DNA from: Liolophura sinensis | Taxonomy: Eukaryota > Mollusca > Polyplacophora > Chitonida > Chitonidae | NCBI RefSeq assembly: GCF_032854445.1 | Contig: NC_088301.1 | Coordinates: 36,195,187-36,259,186 of the forward strand | Direction: 5' to 3' | DNA: 64,000 bases | Shown here: in pieces, positions 1 through 27,370 of the stretch | Layout: every line of letters begins with the position of its first letter | Numbering within the stretch: position 1 is the stretch's first letter | The notes under the pieces: generated by a model | Database searches by the model: none | The model's input: only the letters and a program-made list of their open reading frames with translations | Told to the model about the DNA's origin: nothing | Made by a program: the position numbers and the translations under genes

Positions 1-54
<54 letters not shown>
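1..54. repeat. TA/CA microsatellite
   Basis: The window opens with an uninterrupted TA dinucleotide run, then a CA run, then TA again. It lies in an intron of the first GH31 unit. Simple repeat with no other signal. Confidence 0.95.
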
Positions 55-279
55 AATTTCATCTCATTTCAACTTTCTCCTTCATGAGTTTAATTTACGC
101 AATATCAGTATGGACTATCTCAGATACTAATTTATTACATAAATTATGTACAAGGGATTTCGTTACTTACGTATTCTACGAATAATAAGTTAAGAAATGG
201 CCATTTTCATATCTATATGTTTAACTGACATGTTTATGTGTAACCATTCAAACACCTTTATGATGGTCGTTGCTTGTAG

Positions 280-4033
<3,754 letters not shown>

Positions 4034-4376
4034 GTACAACAATGTACACCCGTTAATCACTGAGTCAGTGTAGAAGAATAGCATCCCAATACATCCCATC
4101 CATCATAGGATCCAAGTAAGGATGCACCTTGAGAAAATAGATATGAAGATTTCGATGGGATTTTATGTTGTATTCAAGCAAAATCAAGGATGCTGCTTGT
4201 GGACTAAGCACCCCCAAGGACTTCTCCCTTTGCATTGCTTTTGAGGAATATTCCAGATCAGCGACCTGTAACAAATAGCAAGAAACATGCATTTTTGATA
4301 CCTAATTCTGCCTAAGCCATGTTGTTATAAGCGGCAAGTAATTTATTATTATTTAAGCATTTACTTGGGCGATTGA

Positions 4377-4382
4377 AATAAA
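4377..4382 (+). terminator. Candidate polyadenylation signal of the first GH31 unit
   Basis: AATAAA, 344 bases after the TAG stop. It sits only 37 bases before the ATG of the next GH31 gene, which leaves very little room for a separate promoter and 5' UTR. Assignment is by position only. Confidence 0.45.
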
Positions 4383-4418
4383 ACCCGTTTTTCACCGGTT
4401 ACACGTGACTATCACACT

Positions 4419-17702
<13,284 letters not shown>

Positions 17703-18806
17703 CTACAATACATACTGACCCTTCCATGGAAGTGTAATTAGGAGTGTACTAATGAAACAGTACAAAACTACAATATCAGTTTTATATGTACACATATACA
17801 AGTAATAACAAATAGCGTTGGATTGCTTGTAAAAGAAGTTATTTTATTAGTTAAGTTATCTTGTCACCAATATGATTTTTTGAATTGTTTAGCCTCTTGT
17901 GAACTGATCTGAATAAAAATACGAAATAAAAATTCGTTATAAAAATAATCTGCGTTTAAAGACACATACCTCTTGTACTTTTTTAAATTAGTAATGTAGT
18001 TAACGATATCTAAATACTATTTCCGTTTTAAATAAGTATTCTGCATTAACGCCCCCTACCGGTGTGAGTCCTCAGAATAATAGCCATATATATGAACAGG
18101 ACAAAAATCTCTAACTTGTCAAGGTAAAGCCATGTACAAAGTTCCGATTCGGTATGATGAACCGTTTTGGGAATAGCCTGGAAAACTGTCAAAAGAATGT
18201 CCGAAAAACAAAAAGAGTCAAAACGGTAAACATTTTGTTAAAAAGACAAAACGACCCGAAAATCGCATATGATCTGTCACATTAGTAAAGCTATGTAGCA
18301 AGTTGTAAGTCAGTGTGACAGACTAATCGTTTGCAAAAAAAGTCCAAAAGACTGATTCGTGGCGGACTGACAGACTGGCTAACTCACAGGCAAAAAAGCT
18401 GTAGTCTCCTCCACTACCGGTATATATATATATATATATAGAACATGTGGTCGAGCACTGCTATACAAATATCGGATTGTTACTTCTTGACTCACTGAGA
18501 TGTGGTGACCACACCACTCGCTATAGTGTAATGTACCATATTGTGCATGTAGCAAATACAAAATTGTTATTTCAGCCTATACATTTATGCTTTCATCGTC
18601 ATAAGCCATGGTCACAATGAGGTCTATTTGGTAAATTTATAACATTATAATACAGAAGACACAAACAGCGTTCTAATAAACATGTAAGTACCGCCATATA
18701 ACAACTTTAAGAGCTTTAGATTTATAACAGTTCACTGAAACACGATATCATCACAGAAAAAACAGTCTGTACAAATGAGCTGCTTGTATCACAGCTCCGT
18801 AATGAT
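17703..18806. other. Intergenic region between convergent genes
   Basis: 3' flank of the GH31 gene and of the minus-strand 402-aa gene. It contains two overlapping-type poly(A) signals for the GH31 gene (17912-17930) and a 20-bp TA run (18421-18440). I see no coding exon. Confidence 0.7.
17912..17930 (+). terminator. Polyadenylation signals of the GH31 gene
   Basis: AATAAA at 17912-17917 and again at 17925-17930, about 210 bases after the TAG stop codon. Distance and strand suit a 3' UTR end. Confidence 0.6.
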
Positions 18807-20015
18807 TCACATCATCCATTTTTTGGGCAGAGGTGGATGAAAGGAGTGAGACAGACGATCGTACACGAGACCTTTAATTTCTTTCTTTCTAGACGAGGGC
18901 CAACCTGGTTTTCCATTACCATCACAAATACCCTCCAGGTACGCATTTCTACCACTGCTCCCTCCACCCAAGTGGCTATAATAAAGCCTCACTGGGCGCG
19001 GCAAGCCGTCCATGTAGCAAACTGGACATTCGTGAGGGCACGGTAAAACGAGTTCTTTAAATATGACATTACCCTTGGCGTTTGTAGGGTGCAATTTCCT
19101 CACAGATTCTATGTGTCGTGATGGACTGGTGCTGACAAATCTAGATTGGCGAGTAGCTTTTCCTGACACACTGTCAGAATATTGCTTGCTTCGATAAGAG
19201 TCCTTAGCTGAATCTGTACTCTCCTGCTGCAAAGGTTTCGAATGTCTTCTGTTTACCCCAATATTTCCGTACCGAGGAAACAAAGCAGATTCGTCAGGGC
19301 AGAAAGTAATGACCGGTAGTGCTACGTCTTGCCGACTTGATGCCAGGAAATCTTTGTTTTTGTTGATCCCATTTACAATAGAGGGACGCCTTGAAGGAGG
19401 AGAAGTGGTGAAAACGGAGCTTGCGGAAGTCGAGGAATGGCGTCTCAGATCTGGCGAGGACCGGGTTGGGGTGTGAGTGTGCTGGAGATCGGAACTTGAC
19501 TCAGTTTTCGGTACACCTGACTCGTCTTTATTGCTGACGGAGCTTCGTGTGTGGCATCTAGTCATGGTGTTGCCTCGATTAAGCAGTGAACAACTTGGAG
19601 ATCTGATATCGATAACATCCGATTCGTCTTTGTGAACGCCAGTGTTATCCATTCGCAGGTAAGCTGAATTCACCGATAATCTGAATGGTGCTGCAGGGTA
19701 TTGAAATTCGGAACTGGCCCCACGGGTGTGAGTATAGCTGTCTAATATGTCGTTCACAAAATGAACAACATCAGTGGCATAAGACGATCCACGTCTGCTA
19801 CCTGTAATCTTTATCTGGGATGGATGTCTCTGGTTGCGCAAAGAGGCGAGTTCTTCGTCTCTCTCAACGGCTTCACGTAAAACAGACTCTCCTTCCTTTA
19901 GTAATTCCAGATATTTGAGAAATTGAGACAGAGTAAAGTCAGGCGAAACCCTTTCACGACACCTTGTAGTTTTCACAAAGTGACTGGAACTTGACAGGAC
20001 ACGTGTTGACTGCAT
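18807..20015 (-). CDS. Unrecognised serine-rich 402-aa protein, apparently single exon
   Basis: An uninterrupted 402-codon ORF on the minus strand, far longer than chance ORFs in this AT-rich sequence. I do not recognise the family. Residues ~25-60 (TLSQFLKYLELLKEG..LREAVERDEELASLRNQ) look helical, possibly a short coiled coil. The middle (about 130-310) is rich in Ser, Thr, Arg and Pro and looks disordered. The C-terminal ~85 residues look folded and conserved-like: a C-x3-C-x2-C cluster (LPCPHECPVCYMDGLPRP), then YYSHLGGGSSGR, ICDGNGKPGW and a basic Lys/Arg end with SFHPPLPKKWMM. The cluster could bind a metal. No signal peptide or membrane segment. The start is the first ATG of this ORF; a 5' non-coding exon cannot be excluded. 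It is convergent with the GH31 gene. Confidence 0.7.
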   Translation of the reverse strand: MQSTRVLSSSSHFVKTTRCRERVSPDFTLSQFLKYLELLKEGESVLREAVERDEELASLRNQRHPSQIKITGSRRGSSYATDVVHFVNDILDSYTHTRGASSEFQYPAAPFRLSVNSAYLRMDNTGVHKDESDVIDIRSPSCSLLNRGNTMTRCHTRSSVSNKDESGVPKTESSSDLQHTHTPTRSSPDLRRHSSTSASSVFTTSPPSRRPSIVNGINKNKDFLASSRQDVALPVITFCPDESALFPRYGNIGVNRRHSKPLQQESTDSAKDSYRSKQYSDSVSGKATRQSRFVSTSPSRHIESVRKLHPTNAKGNVIFKELVLPCPHECPVCYMDGLPRPVRLYYSHLGGGSSGRNAYLEGICDGNGKPGWPSSRKKEIKGLVYDRLSHSFHPPLPKKWMM

Positions 20016-22616
20016 GTTGACAACACCTTTTAGCTTACGCCATAAACTCCTTGCTCCTTTTAAATAACAAATTTCGAAGAAAACATGTATAGCTTAGCAC
20101 TAGGAGATTCAAGTTTTGCCAGTCCTGATTTTGGTTACTGTTCCCTCAAACAGCATTTAGTCAAGCGCACAGCCTCAAATGTCAGCGGAAATCTCCAATC
20201 GCAGGGTTTACAGTCTATAGGCCTAGGTATCCGGTAGTTTTGATCACTTGCCTTCAGGGCGAAATTCCATCGGTGGTAACTTTCAAGATGTGCTATCGAC
20301 AGCATGAGCGTATTCTGGTAATATCTAAAGTTGTGAGATTGGTTTACTAGACACTATACAGTATATGTGAGATAAAGCGAATTCGAAACTGAGACAAACA
20401 ATCAATCGGCAGCCTTCACCTATCGTTGCACGCGTACACGGTGGAAATGTACAAGAGCATATGCAGGTCCTCGGGTGCAGTTTTATTCAGGTTTCCAGTC
20501 CATTTGGGGCGTGGCGGACACGTCACGACACAGATAAAATAAGTGATTGCTCTCTCTTCAGTCCGCGCCTCATTAACCGATAAAATCGTCTAGCAGTCTG
20601 AGTATAGACTTTGATTACAATCCTGAGTGACTACAGTATGTATAATTTGTAGGTCTCCCAATCGATGGACCCTCAGTTAGCGCGTGGAGTCTAAACACAT
20701 GCATCCGCCGTCAGTATGGAGCTACCTTTAGCCTCTATTGATTGCTTAATTTACCATCCTTCGGAACCATTTGATACAGCGCAATGAATGTTCTAACCTG
20801 ACGGTTCAATAAGGAGATTAACATCCGGGTCTTTGTTATCTTCTCGCAGCTCACCCACATTGCCGACAATTAGAGAGTGCACAATATGCCGTCAATCATG
20901 ACAACAAATCTATACCCATTATATTCTGGTCCCAGGACTATGCATGGGGGAGTAAGTCGGGTTTTTTTTTTTTACATAGTTCTATATAATATAGACCAAT
21001 ATATAAACTGTGGACAAAATATATGCATGTTATAACTTTAAAACAACACAGCTGTGCTGTAATGGCTGGCCCAAGGAAGAAAGCTGCTTGTTTCACTTGA
21101 ATTAATTTAATAAATCCATTACTAATTAAGCCTTGCATTGGTTCGAATATACATGCAAACCACCAATGTTTTTACAAAAACAAAGTAGCGCATGGTCATA
21201 AACATAAATTACCCGAGATCCGAACTAGGCAATACATGCCGTTAATCTACTCCCGCTATATATAATTGCCTCTCTCTACCAGATTAATATGTCCATGTCT
21301 GCATTTGTTTGATATGGGAAAAGTTAGAGAAAAGTTTTTCCACTTGTGTTGAGGATTACTCCAAGTAGTTTAAAATGGGCCGAGCGTATCCATTTGGGGA
21401 GGCGGAGGGGAACAGGACAGTACAGTATAGTATAGTATAGTATGGTCGGCTCCTAAAAATATATGCCATATAAGTTACTTTGTAAAACAGGCACCTTATC
21501 TAGCTGTAATCCATTAGGCCATCTTTATCCCTCTCTGCGTGTACGGAAAAATCAGGGCGTACGACATACCTGGTGGGGAAATGACGTTGGTGGCCTCAAT
21601 GATTAATGTGACGTCAATGATTAAGAATGAATGAATGATTTTTTTCAGGTTTTGTTTTTGGGTCACTTCACAATTTTTTCTGGTCGTTCGTCGTATGATC
21701 TGTTTGTAGATAGGGCCTACATATAGTATTGTCTCGTATCCATCATGCACGCGTTACTTTAAAATATGAAAGTGTTATTTAACGTTTTCAATATTCCTCC
21801 AGTCTGATCGCTGCTCAGAGCTATAGAAGTAGGCCTACCTTTATATCACCACTTCACCCTACCATCACGTGGAAGACAACACGAAGGGTATTCTAATTTA
21901 AAGAATGTAATATATATACACTCAATTCATGTTCAGACTTCAGCCACACCAGTATAGCTATAATACTCCTTACTAAAGTGGGTCTACCTTGTCTGGAAGC
22001 ATCGTCATTTTCATCAACGAGTCTGTGGTATTACAATTAGCAGCCTCTGGCCCTGTACAAATGCGTCAAGGGGTCAAGGGAATACTTCTCTGTATTTATA
22101 CTAAATAAAAATATAAACGCACCACCCAATATTTTGATAAAATTAACTGCGTTATCAAATTCCCTTCAACGCCGTTTTTCACGGGGCCTAAAATGGACTC
22201 TTAGTAGAACTTTTCCATAACCGGTGTTTTGGAAATTCCACACTTCAGTACTGAGTACGTCCGCCGCTTGCCTGCTACTGCTACACATCGTCGACGCGAA
22301 GTCGTTGACAAACACACGGGTCGAAGACTTACCACGTGTCCAATTGTGGACAGATCAACATAAAGTTGAAACAAAGTTGATTGAAATGGCCATGACCTAT
22401 CCCCGTGCCGGACAAATGGGGCGACTACTCGGCGTAGGATTTCAACAAGGTATCACACTGGCTCCATTGTTTGCCGCGGGTTATTCAGCCTACCTACCGA
22501 CCGGTTTGCCAGCGGAACACCGCTGTTCAAGTGACCGGGTGTACCGGGTGTCTAAGTGTTGCATACCAGGTCTTCAAGTGACGTACTAATTTCGCAAGAT
22601 TCCTTTTAAAAATTAA
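20016..22616. other. Intergenic region upstream of the 402-aa gene
   Basis: No gene that I can support. It includes a pentanucleotide GTATA-type run near 21420-21446 and a GAATGAATGAAT run near 21625. An open stretch at 22224-22589 has no ATG start and is listed under rejected items. The promoter of the minus-strand 402-aa gene must lie just right of 20015, but I see no diagnostic motif. Confidence 0.5.
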
Positions 22617-22690
22617 CTGCTTCACTCTTCGGGATCTGAATTCGGATCTCTGTCCCTTGTCCAGCTCTCTTACCATCTGAGCTATTGAAT
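22617..22690 (-). mobile_element. tRNA-like head of a SINE
   Basis: On the minus strand the sequence reads AATAGCTCAGATGGTAAGAG (an A-box/D-arm match) and, about 35 bases further, GATCCGAATTCAGATCC (B-box-like). This arrangement is an internal RNA polymerase III promoter. The anticodon arm does not fold convincingly as a functional tRNA, so I call it a tRNA-derived element. Confidence 0.55.
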
Positions 22691-22779
22691 ATTCTTCGTT
22701 TGCTACTGCTAGTATAAGCACTAGACAGCTGGTCACGTTACACCCTTCTATGGAGGCCGGGTTAGGCCATCGCCGTACT

Positions 22780-23232
22780 GGACACAGACCCCCATTACAA
22801 CTTCCGTTTTTCGGTAGGGACGATTGTAGTTCTGTGAATTTTAGGGTATAAAGTCTTTTTTTGCTCCCAGGCGTCCATTTTTGGTGCACAGGTGCATGCT
22901 TGGTATTAAAATGCTGGAAACTGTCTAAACTTTGAGGAGGTATGAGCTTTATTGATGAAAGTTTGAAACTCTGGGCGAGAGGACACAAGGTGTGAGGTAG
23001 TGATGAGGCTGCGAGTGACGTCCCCTTGGCGTTGCTAGGCACGCCTCCCAGCTGCCGGCATGGAAAGGTCCAGATTTTGACGGTCAACCTATGTCAAGAT
23101 TTTTATGGCTTCTTTCTCACAGGCTGGGCCAGGTATGCACCAAAGCTTATTGGCCACGGAATGTTTGGGACTGAGCTACAGTGCTAGACGTTAACATTGT
23201 CGCTTATGGAAAATTAATGGGGGTCCGAGGCC
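22780..23232 (+). repeat. Left 453-bp direct repeat of the transposon
   Basis: Same orientation and sequence as 26919-27370, apart from one extra T in the T-run after GGCGTCCA. It starts GGACACAGACCCCCATTA and ends TTAATGGGGGTCCGAGGCC, so the repeat by itself carries short inverted ends like a small non-autonomous element. Confidence 0.9.
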
Positions 23233-23490
23233 TGTACTGACGAAGTCACCAAAATGTGAAAAATGTCACTATGCGCTTAGATTTCGCAGCAGCCTGATAA
23301 TTTTTGGTGGGTATGTCTGTGATGTGTTTTGCATTGATTGAGCCGTTTTATAGCTTCTTGGGGCTATTTATTTTTTGAAAATATCCATTTTGATGAAAAA
23401 TCGGTAAAATGCTGTTCAGTGTAGGGTAACATGTGTATAGGCATCCTGAAATGAACAACATGCAACGTTCTAGTATTCCTACGCTTGAAA

Positions 23491-23879
23491 ATGGAGACGT
23501 TCAGAGCAGAAATTGCTGCAAAAATTGAAAGTTTCAGTGTTTATAACGAAAACGGAGCCTGTCGAGTGTGGACTGGACCATTGACGAGAGATGGTCGATA
23601 TGGCCTTGCCTCCTACAAAGACCCCGTCACACATCGATGGAAGAAGAAATACATCAGTAGACTTGTTTATATGGCCAGACAGGGGCTGTCACATTTAGAT
23701 CCCAAGCTTGATTGTGCCACAACACACGCTGTGTAAATGTGGACCACACAAGCTTGGAACCGCATTGTGTTAACAATAACAGGCAGCGCTGCTGCAACGT
23801 AGGGCGCTGTCTCGGCCATGGGCAGTATGCAAGGTGCATGCTGCATTTAAGACTGAGCAGGTTGGTTTCCCCTCATTAA
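23491..23879 (+). pseudogene. His-Me finger (HNH-like, I-PpoI-type zinc-loop) nuclease ORF, frame-broken
   Basis: The ATG at 23491 opens a frame with GACRVWTGPLTRDGRYG and KYISRLVYMARQG, the usual upstream half of a His-Me finger endonuclease of the homing-endonuclease zinc-loop type. At about 23715-23730 the frame breaks. The rest is readable in the +1 frame: LCHNTRCVNVDHTSLEPHC, then RQRCCNVGRCLGHG and ARCMLHLRLSR, stop TAA at 23877-23879. The Cys/His pattern (C-H-N..C-V-N..H..E-P..C and the later C-C/C/H/C set) is the zinc and active-site signature. The break looks like a small deletion around GATTGTGCC. These enzymes nick or cut DNA with a one-metal mechanism. Here the gene is probably dead unless the break is an assembly error or is spliced around. 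Confidence 0.65.
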
Positions 23880-23988
23880 AAATAATAAATAACAGATGTG
23901 TTTCAGATTTTGCTCAATTTCTGTCATCATTTTTTAATTTCTTTCACAAGCGACAACAGCAGTGACAAATTATATACAAAACTGGCGG

Positions 23989-26043
23989 CTACAAATATCT
24001 AGCGTATGTGTGATCTGTTGGGGTGTTGTCCAGTTGTCCCTTGGCATAGTCAGTTTTCTCTTCTGGATTTGAAAGCCTGTACTCAATGTGCTCTCGGAGT
24101 TTTCTGGCTGTATTGCGGAGTGATCTCCCCTTAACTGTCTGTCGCTTCTTATAAACCTTGTGGTACTGGTTCACCCTTTCAATCTGTTGTACTGTTTTCT
24201 CGCTCCTAGGTGAAATACTGGCGCCGACAGCTTGGAGTTTGGCAGCCGTGGACTTGTCCTGGCCATTGTTAAGTCTGTGGATTGTGGACGCCGCCCTTCC
24301 CTCCATATTTCTGCTGTAGTTTACATTCTTGGGCAAGGAGACGCTGAGTGATCTGTTGACAGCTTCGCACTTTTGAGTACTGGTGTTCATCCGGAGACTG
24401 GTGACGGCTGTCTCGCTCAACCTCATGTGCAGTACTTCGGTCAATAGTTTCCTGTCGTTGTCATCCATGTTGAAAGGGCAGAGTTTACTGGTGGATAAAA
24501 ACAGGGATCTCTCCCACCAGCTGCTGGTTTCCCCTCCGGAGCAAACCACACTGTTCCTGCGGCATTTGGAACAGTCCCCACCGTAACACCTGACCGTTGC
24601 ATCCACAACCCTGGGTAGGTAAGCTTTTATTTTCCTTATGTCACCAATGTGCTCAGACATAAGTTGAGAAAATATCAAGCTACACCTGGCCTTAACATCC
24701 TGACTCAACACCTTCTGTGCTTTCTTCCTGGCTTCCCTCGTTCGGCCCTGTCCTTCAAACATGGCATCGCTGAACTTAGCCTGGTTACATTTCTTGAACT
24801 GGGATCTACCAAGGTGCGTGGGGTCTGCTAACCGTTCGACCTCCCACAGTGGCTCGACCAGTCGGATGCCGTCCTCCACTCCCTTGGCTGACCTGGAGTC
24901 GCCGTCCGTGGTTACGTGCTTGGCTAAAACACCTTGCCTCGCCAATCCCTCGCCAATCTCGTTCCCCATATTATACTCGGACCAGGGGGCATGTGGGTTT
25001 GTGTTCGCTGTGCACTCCTCGTGTCCTCCAGGGCACTTTACTTGGAAGCCTTTTCCTCTCAGCCAGGACCCAGTCCAACACAATTTATTCTTCAGTGCTG
25101 CGGAGACAATGTATTGCTTGTCTGTTGATGTCTCCACTGCCAGGGAAATGGCTTGTGAAGCATTCTGGCCCGGTTTCTTGGGACTGGTTATGGTAATGCT
25201 GTTGTAGCGAGTGTCTGTGGCCAGATCTATTGTGCTGTCATCCTCTCCTCTTTGCCTTTTGTATGCCTTTACCTCTTCCACCTTATTTGCCATATCCTCT
25301 CTGTTCAGCTTTGCGATTGCAGATGCGACATGGTTTGCAGTGCGATGCATGTTCCTACGAGTGGCAGGCGGCACGTCCATTGCTGCAAATAGGAGTCTGG
25401 CTCGGGTGTTCCCCATTGGTGTGTCCTGGAGGCCTACTTGAAGAGCTCGGTTCACCGCTGCAGCTTTTTGGCCAGGTCTGTTGCATTCTACCTCTTTGTA
25501 GAATTTGTGGAAGCCAGATACATAGTCACAGTCACAGCACTTAAAACTGAACGCCCAGGCTAAACCCCACTTTTTCTCTGCAGCTATCTCTAACCTGGGC
25601 AGTGGACAGTGGTCCTTGGTCTCACTGTGCTCAAGCATAACTTTGTTCCATATACACACCATTTTCTGTATGTCTATGAGTCGCATTCCTTCAGCAGCCC
25701 ATTCCCGCTCATGGGTATCTCTGTCTGATCCAGCCGTGGAATCTACCTTGCACCGTCTTGGCCGCTGTATTCTCTTTGTGTCAGGCTGGTGTGTTCTTAC
25801 AGCCTCCTGATTGGGCTGGAAATCTGTGTCCATCAAGGAACACCCAGGCAGAGGATTCAGCATGTCTGTAACTGCTGACAGGTTATTTGAGCGATCCTGG
25901 GCCTTTCCAGCTTGAAATCTAGACTGTTTCCTCTTTCTGTCTCCCTTCATGGTGTTTTGGGGTAGATTGTTTGCCTTGTTAACTGTCAGACTGACCAATA
26001 TAGGTGTACTTGGTGGCTGCCTGATTGGAAATGTTAAATTCAT
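23989..26043 (-). CDS. Mutator-like transposase of the invertebrate DDE family
   Basis: An intact 684-codon ORF starting MNLTFPIRQP. The N-terminal ~150 residues are basic and disordered. A zinc-knuckle-like SFKCCDCDYVSGFHKFY lies near residue 175. The region near 300-360 (TSPKKPGQNASQAISLAVE; LCWTGSWLRGKGFQVKCPGG) leads into the candidate DDE core: Asp in VTTDGDSRSAKGV, Asp in RLADPTHLGRSQFKK and Glu in KCEAVNRSLSVSLPKNVNYS. This spacing and the closing GRAASTIHRLNNGQD motif match the Mutator-like transposase domain common in invertebrate genomes. A Cys cluster (CYGGDCSKCRRNSVVC) interrupts the core. The C-terminus is Lys/Arg-rich. No frameshift or stop, so the copy may be active. Superfamily assignment is by motif memory, not by a search. 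Confidence 0.8.
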   Translation of the reverse strand: MNLTFPIRQPPSTPILVSLTVNKANNLPQNTMKGDRKRKQSRFQAGKAQDRSNNLSAVTDMLNPLPGCSLMDTDFQPNQEAVRTHQPDTKRIQRPRRCKVDSTAGSDRDTHEREWAAEGMRLIDIQKMVCIWNKVMLEHSETKDHCPLPRLEIAAEKKWGLAWAFSFKCCDCDYVSGFHKFYKEVECNRPGQKAAAVNRALQVGLQDTPMGNTRARLLFAAMDVPPATRRNMHRTANHVASAIAKLNREDMANKVEEVKAYKRQRGEDDSTIDLATDTRYNSITITSPKKPGQNASQAISLAVETSTDKQYIVSAALKNKLCWTGSWLRGKGFQVKCPGGHEECTANTNPHAPWSEYNMGNEIGEGLARQGVLAKHVTTDGDSRSAKGVEDGIRLVEPLWEVERLADPTHLGRSQFKKCNQAKFSDAMFEGQGRTREARKKAQKVLSQDVKARCSLIFSQLMSEHIGDIRKIKAYLPRVVDATVRCYGGDCSKCRRNSVVCSGGETSSWWERSLFLSTSKLCPFNMDDNDRKLLTEVLHMRLSETAVTSLRMNTSTQKCEAVNRSLSVSLPKNVNYSRNMEGRAASTIHRLNNGQDKSTAAKLQAVGASISPRSEKTVQQIERVNQYHKVYKKRQTVKGRSLRNTARKLREHIEYRLSNPEEKTDYAKGQLDNTPTDHTYARYL

Positions 26044-26918
26044 ATTTTTCCTCTCTGTTTATATGTTGTAGATGCCAATGTGACACCCTTTGATGTGACT
26101 GTGTAGAGTAATAACCTGCTGTGAGACAACAGCAATGGTGCAGGGAGGTTTTTGCATGGTGAGGTGGTCAGCCAATCAGCAGTCATGGGGGAGGAGGGCA
26201 GGGGGGGGGGGATGCCTGGCTGGGTGGTCTTTTAAAGGGTTTCATCATGCTATTCAGTGGGGAACTGGGATACTAGTCTTTTCTTAAGTCCTGTCCACTA
26301 AAAAAGTGCCTGTGAGTAGGTCTTCATCACCTTGAGGCATTGTTCTTGCTTTGATTTTGGTCACAAATGATTGTTCCGAAATCGTGACAATCCGCTTTGA
26401 TACCCCCTACCACACTGTCAGTCAATTTTTTTCACATAGTTGCTGAAGTAAATGTCTTATATTTGGACATTTAATTGTCAGATAAATTGCCTATATTTTG
26501 ATGTATGCTTTGACACTTTTGGCTTGTAACTTTCATATTTAAAGCTGCTCTGAGTAGAAAAGTCTTCTTAAAAATGTATATTTCTCTAAATGGTTGCTTT
26601 TGAAAAGTCTAAAGTGCTCTGTCAATGTGATTTTTTTAACTTTTCTTGCAGATAAACATCTTGTCTTTCCAAAACAGTTGACCTGATGGAGATATCTTGA
26701 ACGGTATATGCACTGCAAAGCTTCAAAGTTTACCCTTCAGAGTTTTTTCACCCTGAAAAAAAGACACATGTCCAAGATGGGGGTACCCCAACTTGAATTC
26801 ATTCAACTCCAAAGTTTCTGCATGTATCAAGCCCTAATTTTGCCTGTGAGGTTCAGAAGTGTCAGGAATTGTGTGGTGCAAAAATTATTGATTTTGAAAA
26901 AAGGTGGCTGGTGTGATA

Positions 26919-27370
26919 GGACACAGACCCCCATTACAACTTCCGTTTTTCGGTAGGGACGATTGTAGTTCTGTGAATTTTAGGGTATAAAGTCTTTTTT
27001 TGCTCCCAGGCGTCCATTTTGGTGCACAGGTGCATGCTTGGTATTAAAATGCTGGAAACTGTCTAAACTTTGAGGAGGTATGAGCTTTATTGATGAAAGT
27101 TTGAAACTCTGGGCGAGAGGACACAAGGTGTGAGGTAGTGATGAGGCTGCGAGTGACGTCCCCTTGGCGTTGCTAGGCACGCCTCCCAGCTGCCGGCATG
27201 GAAAGGTCCAGATTTTGACGGTCAACCTATGTCAAGATTTTTATGGCTTCTTTCTCACAGGCTGGGCCAGGTATGCACCAAAGCTTATTGGCCACGGAAT
27301 GTTTGGGACTGAGCTACAGTGCTAGACGTTAACATTGTCGCTTATGGAAAATTAATGGGGGTCCGAGGCC
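26919..27370 (+). repeat. Right 452-bp direct repeat of the transposon
   Basis: Direct copy of 22780-23232, one base shorter. The minus-strand ORF visible in both copies (starting MTVKIWTFPCRQLGG) is read in different lengths in the two because of that single base, so it is not a gene. Confidence 0.9.

Larger units (their letters stand above)
22780..27370. mobile_element. 4.6-kb DNA transposon: transposase plus His-Me nuclease between 453-bp direct repeats
   Basis: Two near-identical direct repeats (22780-23232 and 26919-27370) bound a 3.7-kb core. The core holds a full-length Mutator-like transposase ORF (minus strand, 23989-26043) and a frame-broken His-Me finger nuclease ORF (plus strand, 23491-23879), convergent and about 110 bases apart. 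The outer ends form an imperfect terminal inverted repeat: left GGACACAGACCCCCATTAC, right end reversed GGCCTCGGACCCCCATTAA. TACT lies immediately outside both ends (22776-22779 and 27371-27374), a possible 4-bp target duplication. The repeats differ by about one base as far as I compared them, so the insertion is recent or the copies are homogenised. Positions 23233-23490 and 26044-26918 have no further gene; a poly-G run lies near 26200. Confidence 0.8.

Noticed and set aside
22224-22589. 121-codon open frame on the plus strand with a hydrophobic start resembling a signal peptide
   Set aside because: It begins with GTG directly after an in-frame TAA and has no ATG before residue 50, no good acceptor upstream and no family I recognise. 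A donor-like CAAG|GTATCA inside keeps a small chance that part of it is an exon.
22527-23087. 186-codon minus-strand ORF overlapping the left transposon repeat
   Set aside because: The same sequence in the right repeat is open for only 81 codons because of a one-base difference, so it is not under coding constraint.
24649-25810. Several plus-strand ORFs of 60-148 codons opposite the transposase
   Set aside because: They are antisense shadows of the 684-codon transposase frame and have no motifs.
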